From assembly GCA_032718475.1 (NCBI GenBank), contig JAUCBJ010007419.1, forward strand, positions 42,952 to 106,951: a DNA stretch of 64,000 bases. The letters are read 5' to 3'. This document shows positions 34,428-45,975 of the stretch, piece by piece. The notes below the pieces were generated by a model, which was not told where the DNA came from, ran no database searches, and saw nothing but the letters and a program-made list of their open reading frames with translations. Each line of letters starts with the position of its first letter. Within the stretch, counting starts at the first letter, position 1. Made by a program: the position numbers and the translations under genes. The DNA is from Nemertoderma westbladi. Taxonomy: Eukaryota > Xenacoelomorpha > Nemertodermatida > Nemertodermatidae.

Positions 34428-36069
34428 GTTTATACAGTTGGGAATTGTAAATTCAATTAAGTAGGTCAGTAGGTAGGCTTATCAGCTTTTACTGTTCAGC
34501 TGTTATAGGCCTAATTGACAGATTGAAGAATAACTAATTTCCTACATCCAGACATCAGTACATAAAGAATTCAGGAATTGGTTTTACAGTTTATATTTTA
34601 TTTTAATACAGTAATATCAATATCAGAATACGGTACTGGAATATATTGCATGTATTGGTACAGTGCTGCAGTGGTAGACTGGTGGCTGGTGCAGTAGTGG
34701 TGGGCAGTGGGTAATGGTTGCGTGAATTGCCTTAACGTTTAACCCTAATTATAATTACCGGTATTATTTTAACCTCGTTCTATCGTTACCAGCCACCAGC
34801 CAGCCCTGCAGCCAGAACACCAACACTACTGCTGTACTGGAAGTGGTACCGTAGGCCTACTGACTGACTGATGTATTGTACGGATACCTAGAATAAATTT
34901 AAATACTCAGATAATTTCAAGCCTACCTTGGTTATTATGATGAGTGTATCGAGCTGTTGCCTTCTTCCTCCTCCTTTCAGCTGTTACCGGAACATCCATT
35001 ATTTGTTAAAAGAACCGGTAAGAAGGTGATAAATTACTTTACACTGTTACAGTTTACACTAAACTAACAGCCCTACTGCCAGACTGATGTACTCGTACTC
35101 GTACTGTCGTAGGCTACCTACTGACCTAACAGGAAACAGCCTACACTGTTACTGTTACGAAGATTTATAATATGTTAAGGATAGAGGGTCTTCCCCAGCA
35201 ATAAAAACGTTTTGTATTATTATTATTCGCGAGGCCTTTTTTGGATTTGATCAATTTGGAGTCCCTAATTTGGATTACTTTCTACACTGTTACGGGCTGA
35301 CCGGTATTACTTGGTAGGCCCTACAATGGTAAATGGTACACAAGCAACATGGTACTGGGTCGCGTCTGTATGTAAGCACTAGACGGGCCACTACAAAGGT
35401 CAGCGACCTCGACTCGACTACACTAGCACTAGCAGACTAGTATAATGTTAGGCAGCAATTATGCAATACTGGTAATTAAGTACTTTAATAATTACGGAAT
35501 CAGTTGTGTTGTTGGCCTCACCTACCGGTACTGCAACACTACAAACAAAAAGAAAGTATAGTGAAACAATTTGGGTGTGCGTGCTGCGCTCACCCAAATA
35601 CTGCTCTCACTCAGCTGTAAAACAACAAACTGCAGCTCTGGGCTTATCTGCAGTTCTCCCATTTCCCCTAGATGGCGATATGTCTGAAAGTGAAAAACCT
35701 TCTCCCATTTCGTTATTATTTATAATCCTTTCGACCTGATTGATAAGTGGCACATATTTTCTAGATCTCAGACTGTTTTAGAAATAACCTTCAGTATAAT
35801 CTTTAAGACTCTGAGGTTACTTGTAAGGGAGAAGATGTTAAAAGTAAAACAATACCTGATATACAGTAGCTGAAAGTAAAACTGAACCGGGTGCGGATGT
35901 AGCTGTTCAGATAGCCTACAAAGTAAAAACCGAACAACCAACAACAGAAAACATCAACAAGGTTGAGAAAGATCTTAAATTGGCCTACAACATCAGCCAT
36001 CAGACGTACATCAGGACAATCTTGAAAAAATTGCACAACACACACAACAACTGCTGACATACAGCAACA
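34428..36069. other. Upstream region of SCO, no firm gene
   Basis: Several short diverged phrases recur (TACTGTTAC, GGCCTACTGACTGA). A possible 37-bp exon-like segment (34981-35017) is listed under rejected items. I find no frame or domain I can support. The stretch from about 35930 to 36069 may already be eroded LINE sequence. Confidence 0.35.
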
Positions 36070-36690
36070 ATCAAGACTTACCTGACAAACTATAAATGAG
36101 ATATCTGGTCGGAAAGGTTGTTCTAAGGGGCGCATAAAACTGATAGTCCTGAAGAGCGTGTGGGGAAATGGAAAGATCACTTCAGCAACTTGCTTGGGCA
36201 GCCACCAAACATCGAGGTCAGCCCTACAAGGAAAATATATGACAAGACACTACCTATAGAAACAGGGGACTTCACACCTGGGGAACTACAGTACAATGAA
36301 GCATTAAAAGCATGTCCAATCATAAAGCGAGTGGATTAGATGAAATCCCAGCGGAGGTATGGAAAACCGGAGTGGCTGAACAAACCATAATTTACTTTCT
36401 GGCAACCAACACAGCAATAATACATACATCTACAAAGATGCAATAATGTACGCAATGGAAAAATGGCGGTCAGAACTACAGTAGACACTGGTAATTATGT
36501 CGCCCTATTTACTGATTATAATTGTGCACTAAGGCTCGCCTTGACTGCGTGTCTCGCCCCACAAAGGGTAATACAGTAGTAAATGAAAACTGTCGGATTG
36601 GTTACAAACTGCTAAGGGTATTCCAAGGCGACTCTGCTTGGCCCATTACTCTTCCTTGTTTATATAAACGATATTATCGCCTGTAGTACT
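36070..36690 (+). pseudogene. Decayed RTE-like LINE reverse-transcriptase segment
   Basis: In shifting plus-strand frames I read, in order: EISGRKGCSKGRIK, WKDHFSNLLGQPP, then KASGLDEIPAEVWKTG, and after a gap GPLLFLVYINDI. These match successive parts of RTE/CR1-type non-LTR RT ('W..HF..LL..P', 'KA.GLD.IP.E..K', 'G.LLGPLLFL.YINDI'). Several stops and frameshifts and a missing catalytic middle show that it is dead. The 66-bp array starts just past the YINDI block. Confidence 0.75.
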
Positions 36691-37275
36691 AGGTCGAGCG
36701 AACTCGGACAGTGGAAATGAGATCCTTCCAGGCTTCCCGATTCTCCAACTACTACTAGGTCGAGCGAACTCGGACAGTGGAAATGAGATCCTTCCAGGCT
36801 TCCCGATTCTCCAACTACTACTAGGTCGAGCGAACTCGGACAGTGGAAATGAGATCCTTCCAGGCTTCCCGATTCTCCAACTACTACTAGGTCGAGCGAA
36901 CTCGGACAGTGGAAATGAGATCCTTCCAGGCTTCCCGATTCTCCAACTACTACTAGGTCGAGCGAACTCGGACAGTGGAAATGAGATCCTTCCAGGCTTC
37001 CCGATTCTCCAACTACTACTAGGTCGAGCGAACTCGGACAGTGGAAATGAGATCCTTCCAGGCTTCCCGATTCTCCAACTACTACTAGGTCGAGCGAACT
37101 CGGACAGTGGAAATGAGATCCTTCCAGGCTTCCCGATTCTCCAACTACTACTAGGTCGAGCGAACTCGGACAGTGGAAATGAGATCCTTCCAGGCTTCCC
37201 GATTCTCCAACTACTACTAGGTCGAGCGAACTCGGACAGTGGAAATGATATCCTTCCAGGCTTCCCGATTCTCCA
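36680..37275. repeat. 66-bp minisatellite, nine units
   Basis: Nine nearly identical 66-bp units hold TAGGTCGAGCGAACTCGGAC and GATCCTTCCAGGCTTCCCGA; the last has one substitution (GATATCC). 66 is divisible by three, so the minus strand is open through all nine (a 22-residue repeat within a 249-codon frame, 36646-37395). The first unit follows directly from LINE RT coding sequence. The non-repeat N-terminal part of that minus frame (37276-37395) has no recognisable domain, and I do not call it a gene. Confidence 0.92.
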
Positions 37276-37544
37276 TAGTTGTCGCAATTTCGTTTCTCTC
37301 AAGTTCAGTATCCCCTTCATATATAGCGGCAAACCACTCGAAACGCTAACGTGCTCTTTTTCGTCCAAAGTGCTATGTAACTGTTCTAGACGCATGCAAA
37401 TAAACTATATACCTAACTAACAAATTCTCTGGAAGGTCGCTAGAGTACATGAGTGGTAACACATAATATCTACTAGGCTTACATTAATAATTATGGAATT
37501 AATAAATGAAAACTGCGGTAGTAGCTCTAATTTATATAATACTT

Positions 37545-38171
37545 TCAAGATAGGAATTCAGACCGAGGTTTAAATGCATTAAAAACATATATGCTTAATT
37601 GCTTTGTTTTGTTCTGAGATGGTAAAGCTAATAACTCAAATAATTTACCAATTGTAGGTAATCTTGCGTATTTAGCGGGAAGAAATTTCTCCCGCAGGGA
37701 TTTATAAAGCGGACACTTCAACAAGAATTGGTATTCGGCCTCAACCTCCCCCAGATCGCAAAGTTGGCACAATATCTCGCCACGCGGAATATTGTGCCAA
37801 CGACCGAGCTCGACCTGCAGACGGTGAGACGAACATCTCAACTTTGTTAATGTCCGACGCAGGGTTGGGTAACCACTCATATAGTTTAGATACTGCTCCA
37901 TACCAAACGAGTGTTTAACATACCACAAACTACGTGAGGTACTAGCTAAATTAGTCCACCATGTTTGAATGAAATTATCTTTTACTATTGGCGATAGCTG
38001 ACTTATAATAAGTATTTTAGAATCGGGAACAAATTGATTATCCCATATGTAGTTTAGTCCTGCGCCATACAACAAATCACGTACATTCGAGACCCAGTTA
38101 GTTGTCCCATGTTCCGAGTGTTCCAACAGTAAAAGGTAAGCCTGTTTCACTAAACGGGAACATTTGTACAA
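37545..38171 (-). pseudogene. LINE ORF2 C-terminal fragment with Cys-rich motif
   Basis: A 208-codon minus frame holds the pattern LRCSSHRLQVELGRW, IPRGEILCQLCDLGEVE and EYQFLLKCPLY. 'R...LCQLC....E.E.HFLL.CP.Y' is common at the C-terminus of LINE polyproteins in aquatic animals (a Cys-x2-Cys...Cys motif after RT). The frame is open but the RT part is missing: the upstream end runs into the 60-bp minisatellite at 38170. It therefore looks like a young 5'-truncated copy, or one whose 5' part was replaced by array growth. Confidence 0.7.
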
Positions 38172-41100
38172 TTATACACCTAACTGCATGGTCTATTAAT
38201 GTTGTGCTAACTGCAAACCCGAACAGTATTATTATAGATCTAACTGCATGGTCTATTAATGTTGTACTAACTGCAAAACCCGAACAGTATTATTGTACAC
38301 CTAACTGCATGGTTTATTAATGTTTTGCTAACTGCAAAACCCGAACAGTATTATTGTAGACCTAACTGCATGTTCTATTAATGTTGTGCTAACTGCAAAC
38401 CCGAACAGTATTATTATACACCTAACTGCATGGTCTATTAATGTTGTGCTAACTGCAAAACCCGAACAGTATTATTGTACACCTAACTGCATGGTCTATT
38501 AATGTTGTGCTAACTGCAAAACCCGAACAGTATTATTGTACACCTAACTGCATGGTCTATTAATGTTGTGCTAACTGCAAACCCCGAACAGTATTATTGT
38601 ACACCTAACTGCATGGTCTATTAATGTTGTGCTAACTGCAAACCCGAAAAGTATTATTATACACCTAACTGCATGGTCTATTAATGTTGTGCTAACTGCA
38701 AACCCGAAAAGTATTATTGTACACCTAACTGCATGGTCTATTAATGTTGTGCTAACTGCAAAACCCGAACAGTATTATTGTACACCTAACTGCATGGTCT
38801 ATTAATGTTGTGCTAACTGCAAACCCGAAAAGTATTATTATACACCTAACTGCATGGTCTATTAATGTTGTGCTAACTGCAAATCCGAACAGTATTACTA
38901 TACACCTAACTGCATGGTCTATTAATGTTGTACTAACTACAAAACCCGAACAGTATTATTGTAGACCTAACTGCATGTTCTATTAATGTTGTGCTAACTG
39001 CAAACCCGAACAGTATTATTATACACCTAACTGCATGGTCTATTAATGTTGTGCTAACTGCAAAACCCGAACAGTATTATTGTACACCTAACTGCATAGT
39101 CTATTAATGTCGTGCTAACTGCAAAACCCGAACAGTATTATTATACACCTAACTGCATGGTCTATTAATGTTGTGCTAACTGCAAAACCCGAACAGTATT
39201 ATTGTACACCTAACTGCATGGTCTATTAATGTTGTGCTAACTGCAAAACCCGAACAGTATTATTGTACACCTAACTGCATGGTCTATTAATGTTGTTCTA
39301 ACTGCAAACCCGAACAGTATTATTATACACCTAACTGCATGGTCTATTAATGTTGTGCTAACTGCAAAACCCGAACAGTATTATTGTACACCTAACTGCA
39401 TGGTCTATTAATGTTGTGCTAACTGCAAACCCGAACAGTATTATTATACACCTAACTGCATGGTCTATTAATGTTGTGCTAACTGCAAAACCCGAACAGT
39501 ATTATTGTACACCTAACTGCATGGTCTATTAATGTTGTGCTAACTGCAAAACCCGAACAGTATTATTGTACACCTAACTGCATGGTCTATTAATGTTGTG
39601 CTAACTGCAAACCCGAAAAGTATTATTATACACCTAACTGCATGGTCTATTAATGTTGTGCTAACTGCAAACCCGAACAGTATTATTATACACCTAACTG
39701 CATCGTCTATTAATGTTGTGATACCTGCAAACCCCGAACAGTATTATTGTACACCTAACTGCATGGTCTATTAATGTTGTGCTAACTGCAAACCCGAACA
39801 GTATTATTATACACCTAACTGCATGGTCTATTAATGTTGTGCTAACTGCAAAACCCGAACAGTATTATTGTACACCTAACTGCATGGTCTATTAATGTTG
39901 TGCTAACTGCAAACCCGAACAGTATTATTATACACCTAACTGCATGGTCTATTAATGTTGTGCTAACTGCAAAACCCGAACAGTATTATTGTACACCTAA
40001 CTGCATGGTCTATTAATGTTGTGCTAACTGCAAAACCCGAACAGTATTATTATACACCTAACTGCATGGTCTATTAATGTTGTGCTAACTGCAAACCCGA
40101 ACAGTATTATTATACACCTAACTGCATGGTCTATTAATGTTGTGCTAACTGCAAAACCCGAACAGTATTATTATACACCTAACTGCATGGTCTATTAATG
40201 TTGTGCTAACTGCAAACCCGAACAGTATTATTATACACCTAACTGCATGGTCTATTAATGTTGTGCTAACTGCAAAACCCGAACAGTATTATTGTACACC
40301 TAACTGCATGGTCTATTAATGTTGTGCTAACTGCAAAACCCGAACAGTATTATTGTACACCTAACTGCATGGTCTATTAATGTTGTGCTAACTGCAAACC
40401 CGAACAGTATTATTATACACCTAACTGCATGGTCTATTAATGTTGTGCTAACTGCAAAACCCGAACAGTATTATTATACACCTAACTGCATGGTCTATTA
40501 ATGTTGTGCTAACTGCAAAACCCGAACAGTATTATTGTACACCTAACTGCATGGTCTATTAATGTTGTGCTAACTGCAAAACCCGAACAGTATTATTGTA
40601 CACCTAACTGCATGGTCTATTAATGTTGTGCTAACTGCAAACCCGAACAGTATTATTATACACCTAACTGCATGGTCTATTAATGTTGTGCTAACTGCAA
40701 ACCCGAACAGTATTATTATACACCTAACTGCATGGTCTATTAATGTTGTGCTAACTGCAAAACCCGAACAGTATTATTGTACACCTAACTGCATGGTCTA
40801 TTAATGTTGTGCTAACTGCAAAACCCGAACAGTATTATTGTACACCTAACTGCATGGTCTATTAATGTTGTGCTAACTGCAAACCCGAACAGTATTATTA
40901 TACACCTAACTGCATGGTCTATTAATGTTGTGCTAACTGCAAAACCCGAACAGTATTATTGTACACCTAACTGCATGGTCTATTAATGTTGTGCTAACTG
41001 CAAAACCCGAACAGTATTATTGTACACCTAACTGCATGGTCTATTAATGTTGTGCTAACTGCAAACCCGAACAGTATTATTATACACCTAACTGCATGGT

Positions 41101-43492
41101 CTATTAATGTTGTGCTAACTGCAAAACCCGAACAGTATTATTATACACCTAACTGCATGGTCTATTAATGTTGTGCTAACTGCAAAACCCGAACAGTATT
41201 ATTATACACCTAACTGCATGGTCTATTAATGTTGTGCTAACTGCAAAACCCGAACAGTATTATTGTACACCTAACTGCATGGTCTATTAATGTTGTGCTA
41301 ACTGCAAAACCCGAACAGTATTATTGTACACCTAACTGCATGGTCTATTAATGTTGTGCTAACTGCAAACCCGAACAGTATTATTATACACCTAACTGCA
41401 TGGTCTATTAATGTTGTGCTAACTGCAAAACCCGAACAGTATTATTGTAGACCTAACTGCATGGTCTATTAATGTTGTGCTAACTGCAAAACCCGAACAG
41501 TATTATTATACACCTATAACTGCATTGTCTATTAATGTTGTGCTAACTGCAAACCCGAACAGTATTATTATACACCTAACTGCATGGTCTATTAATGTTG
41601 TGCTAACTGCAAACCCGAACAGTATTATTATAGATCTAACTGCATGGTCTATTAATGTTGTGCTAACTGCAAACGCGAACAGTATTATTGTACATCTAAC
41701 TGCATGGTCTATTAATGTTGTGCTAACTGCAAACGCGAACAGTATTATTGTACATCTAACTGCATGGTCTATTAATGTTGTGCTAACTGCAAACGCGAAC
41801 AGTATTATTGTACATCTAACTGCATGGTCTATTAATGTTGTGCTAACTGCAAACGCGAACAGTATTATTGTACATCTAACTGCATGGTCTATTAATGTTG
41901 TGCTAACTGCAAACGCGAACAGTATTATTATACACCTAACTGCATGGTCTATTAATGTTGTGCTAACTGCAAAACCCGAACAGTATTATTATACACCTAA
42001 CTGCATGGTCTATTAATGTTGTACTAACTGCAAAACCCGAACAGTATTATTGTAGACCTAACTGCATGGTCTATTAATGTTGTGCTAACTGCAAAACCCG
42101 AACAGTATTATTGTAGACCAAACTGCATGGTCTATTAATGTTGTGCTAACTGCAAAACCCGAACAGTATTATTGTAGACCTAACTGCATGGTCTATTAAT
42201 GTTGTGCTAACTGCAAAACCCGAACAGTATTATTGTACACCTAACTGCATGGTCTATTAATGTTGTGCTAACTGCAAACCCGAACAGTATTATTATACAC
42301 CTATAACTGCATGGTCTATTAATGTTGTGCTAACTGCAAAACCCGAACAGTATTATTATACACCTAACTGCATGGTCTATTAATGTTGTGCTAACTGCAA
42401 ACGCGAACAGTATTATTGTACATCTAACTGCATGGTCTATTAATGTTGTGCTAACTGCAAACGCGAACAGTATTATTGTACATCTAACTGCATGGTCTAT
42501 TAATGTTGTGCTAACTGCAAACGCGAACAGTATTATTGTACATCTAACTGCATGGTCTATTAATGTTGTGCTAACTGCAAACGCGAACAGTATTATTGTA
42601 CATCTAACTGCATGGTCTATTAATGTTGTGCTAACTGCAAACGCGAACAGTATTATTGTACATCTAACTGCATGGTCTATTAATGTTGTGCTAACTGCAA
42701 AACCCGAACAGTATTATTGTACATCTAACTGCATGGTCTATTAATGTTGTGCTAACTGCAAACGCGAACAGTATTATTGTACACCTAACTGCATGGTCTA
42801 TTAATGTTGTGCTAACTGCAAAACCCGAACAGTATTATTGTAGACCTAACTGCATGGTCTATTAATGTTGTGCTAACTGCAAACCCGAACAGTATTATTA
42901 TACACCTATAACTGCATGGTCTATTAATGTTGTGCTAACTGCAAAACCCGAACAGTATTATTATACACCTAACTGCATGGTCTATTAATGTTGTGCTAAC
43001 TGCAAAACCCGAACAGTATTATTGTAGACCTAACTGCATGGTCTATTAATGTTGTGCTAACTGCAAACCCGAACAGTATTATTATACACCTATAACTGCA
43101 TGGTCTATTAATGTTGTGCTAACTGCAAAACCCGAACAGTATTATTATACACCTAACTGCATGGTCTATTAATGGGGTGCTAACTGCAAACGCGAACAGT
43201 ATTATTGTACATCTAACTGCATGGTCTATTAATGTTGTGCTAACTGCAAACGCGAACAGTATTATTGTACATCTAACTGCATGGTCTATTAATGTTGTGC
43301 TAACTGCAAACGCGAACAGTATTATTGTACATCTAACTGCATGGTCTATTAATGTTGTGCTAACTGCAAACCCGAACAGTATTATTGTACACCTAACTGC
43401 ATGGTCTATTAATGTTGTGCTAACTGCAAAACCCGAACAGTATTATTGTACACCTAACTGCATGGTCTATTAATGTTGTACTAACTGCAAAC
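38172..43492. repeat. 60/61-bp minisatellite, about 88 units
   Basis: The unit is TGCATGGTCTATTAATGTTG, then TGCTAACTGCAAA(A)CCCGA, then ACAGTATTATTGTACACCTA plus AC. The extra A makes 61-bp units alternate with 60-bp ones. A distinct 60-bp subtype (AAACGCGAACAG with TACATCTAAC) forms uninterrupted blocks at 41640-41920, 42390-42690 and 43180-43360; there the frame stays open, giving false plus-strand frames up to 179 codons. Larger blocks, including the defective CACCTATAACTGC junction, recur near 41510, 42300, 42900 and 43090, showing higher-order duplication. Confidence 0.95.
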
Positions 43493-44246
43493 TAAGTATT
43501 TAAACAGGATCAAAACATTTCAGCATTTCCGTAATTTGGCTCAGTGATCCCTATTTTGGCAATCGGGATACCTGATTTTTTGGACCGGGATTTTCATTTA
43601 TCAGAAAAACTTGTCAAAGCTTACAGTAGTGACGCTTTAATATGAGAAATTCACTAGGATTCCTTTCATTGTTCTTTCATAAGGTAAAAATTACCAAAAT
43701 TATCGTATAATTATCAATTTTTATATTTAATTACTCCTACGCGGTTAGAATTCACTCAAAGGAATTATTTATGTGGGTGTAAGTTATTCTGAGCAGCTAT
43801 CATTATAGTGAATATTATTAATTTGTTTTGAATTGTTAACTATTAATAAGACTCATATTGTATTTATTGATTCACTAATTAATAATTAAATTTTTGCTAA
43901 AGTTTGAGTTATGTATTATTTATTATATCTCAACAATACTGTAGACTAAACGAAGAAAAATTCTAATAACGATTGTCTGTCTACAGTATGTGTAAGTTTT
44001 CCATTTCACCATTCTTATTCGTTTCAGTCTGGGAATAAATTTCGGTTTGCATATGTTTCATTAGACTAGTTGTCAATGTCCAGGTAAGGAACTATTAGGT
44101 TTCCATGACAATACACAGTAATCCGGTTAGTAATTTGTTTAGAGTTTCAAAATAAAGTAATAAGTTAGGACTTTATCGCTCCCGGAGTTTATGGAACGAT
44201 TTTATTATTAATTGATAAGTGTGAAATTGGCAATTCGCGAAACGGA
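43493..44246. other. AT-rich spacer, no gene seen
   Basis: Unique AT-rich sequence between two minisatellites. Short CGGGAT-like phrases near 43565-43600 recall the hAT subterminal dyads, but no ends or duplications can be drawn. Confidence 0.4.
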
Positions 44247-45028
44247 GGGGTATTCGCATACAACATTCAGCGAGTTAGCGTATTGGGGTATTCGCATACA
44301 ACATTCAGCGAGTTAGCGTATTGTGGTATTCGCATACAACATTCAGCGAGTTAGCGTATTGGGGTATTCGCATACAACATTCAGCGAGTTAGCGTATTGT
44401 GGTATTCGCATACAACATTCAGCGAGTTAGCGTATTGGGGTATTCGCATACAACATTCAGCGAGTTAGCGTATTGGGGTATTCGCATACAACATTCAGCG
44501 AGTTAGCGTATTGGGGTATTCGCATACAACATTCAGCGAGTTAGCGTATTGTGGTATTCGCATACAACATTCAGCGAGTTAGCGTATTGGGGTATTCGCA
44601 TACAACATTCAGCGAGTTAGCGTATTGGGGTATTCGCATACAACATTCAGCGAGTTAGCGTATTGGGGTATTCGCATACAACATTCAGCGAGTTAGCGTA
44701 TTGGGGTATTCGCATACAACATTCAGCGAGTTAGCGTATTGGGGTATTCGCATACAACATTCAGCGAGTTAGCGTATTGGGGTATTCGCATACAACATTC
44801 AGCGAGTTAGCGTATTGGGGTATTCGCATACAACATTCAGCGAGTTAGCGTATTGGGGTATTCGCATACAACATTCAGCGAGTTAGCGTATTGGGGTATT
44901 CGCTTACAACATTCAGCGAGTTAGCGTATTGGGGTATTCGTATACAACATTCAGCGAGTTAGCGTATTGGGGTATTCGCTTACAACATTCAGCGAGTTAG
45001 CGTATTGGGGTATTCGCATACAACATTC
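44247..45028. repeat. 38-bp minisatellite, about 20 units
   Basis: The unit is GGTATTCGCATACAACATTC followed by AGCGAGTTAGCGTATTGG. Variants are GTGG/GGGG and, near the right end, CGCTTACA and CGTATACA. The last unit is cut in mid-sequence by the left LTR of the BEL element, and the array does not resume beyond the right LTR. Confidence 0.95.
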
Positions 45029-45493
45029 TGTTAATGCAAGTCAGTCTGCAAGTCAAGCGTAACAATGGCGTAGCATTAAAATATTTCTAGTGCGTCATTA
45101 AAGAGCGTAGCATTAAAATATTTATAGTGCGCTCTATCTAAGAAAACAAATAAGTTCAAATAATATAATAATGTAATAAAAGAATAAAGTTATTTAAAGT
45201 AAATAAATAAATGATGTAATAAAGTAAATAAATAAATAAAGTTACATTATCTCATTCTACCATTCCATACCTATAATCCAATAACTCAATATCATCCCGC
45301 TTCTAGTCACTTTCAGATTTATACTTTGACTGAAACACAATATAATGTCAACACAGTGACAAGTGACAGTGTTAATTGGTCAGCTCTTATTGGTTATCTA
45401 ACCACACCACCAATATCAAGGCTCATGAAATCAGCTTTCCTACATTGTAACTAACCCATTATCATCTCATATCATCTCTTCATCACGTATGAG

Positions 45494-45500
45494 TATATAA
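45494..45500 (+). promoter_or_regulatory. LTR TATA box
   Basis: TATATAA in GAGTATATAAGGCAGC is the only good TATA element in the LTR. Transcription would start around 45525. The same site lies at 54012-54018 in the 3' LTR. Confidence 0.65.
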
Positions 45501-45711
45501 GGCAGCACACAACATTCATTAGTTGGTAGTGCCAGTGATTTGTTGTTATGGGTTTATAGATTATTATATGTTAGTAGATTATTTAGTGAATATCGATTTA
45601 AGTATAATTTAGGCCAATATATTGTATCATATCAATGAGCGTTATTATAACAAATAATACTTTAATAATATTCCAATATTTTACTAGACATAACTCTATA
45701 TTCCGATCCAC

Positions 45712-45717
45712 AATAAA
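45712..45717 (+). other. LTR poly(A) signal
   Basis: AATAAA in CCACAATAAAGGGC; the copy in the 3' LTR is at 54230-54235, where it would end the element's RNA. Confidence 0.6.
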
Positions 45718-45975
45718 GGGCACGAAGCATTACCCACAAATAAATTCCTTTCGGCACGGAATTTACTTAGATATGTTTTTACATATTCATATTTCACTAA
45801 GGTCAATATCTATTGACAAATGATAATGTTTTGCCGGAACATTTAATAACAACAAATCAAATATACAAATTAAATTAACTAATAATAAATTAATAGATAA
45901 TTTAGTTTACTGTAATTTAATAAATTCATAGAAGTAAATTTACAGTACGTAGTTGTAATACTATTGTTAATAACA

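Larger units (their letters stand above)
45029..45841 (+). repeat. 5' LTR of the BEL/Pao element
   Basis: It begins TGTTAATGCAAG and ends CCGGAACA (TGTT...AACA). It holds a TATA box (45494-45500) and AATAAA (45712-45717), defining U3, R and U5 in the expected order. A short frame at 45635-45823 is identical in the other LTR and has no known feature. Confidence 0.93.

Noticed and set aside
34981-35017. Possible 37-bp plus-strand exon (CCTCCTTTCAG| ... ACCG|GTAAGAAG)
   Set aside because: Good splice-like borders and an open frame, but too short to judge and no partner exon was found; possible start of a gene divergent from SCO.
35803-36180. 125-codon minus-strand frame
   Set aside because: Overlaps plus-strand LINE remnants and shows no protein features.
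38172-43492. CRISPR-like regular repeats
   Set aside because: The sequence between constant parts is not variable spacer; units are simple tandem repeats in a eukaryotic genome.
45635-45823. 62-codon frame in the LTR as a gene
   Set aside because: Present identically in both LTRs (54153-54341), across the R/U5 region; no known LTR product of this type in BEL/Pao elements.
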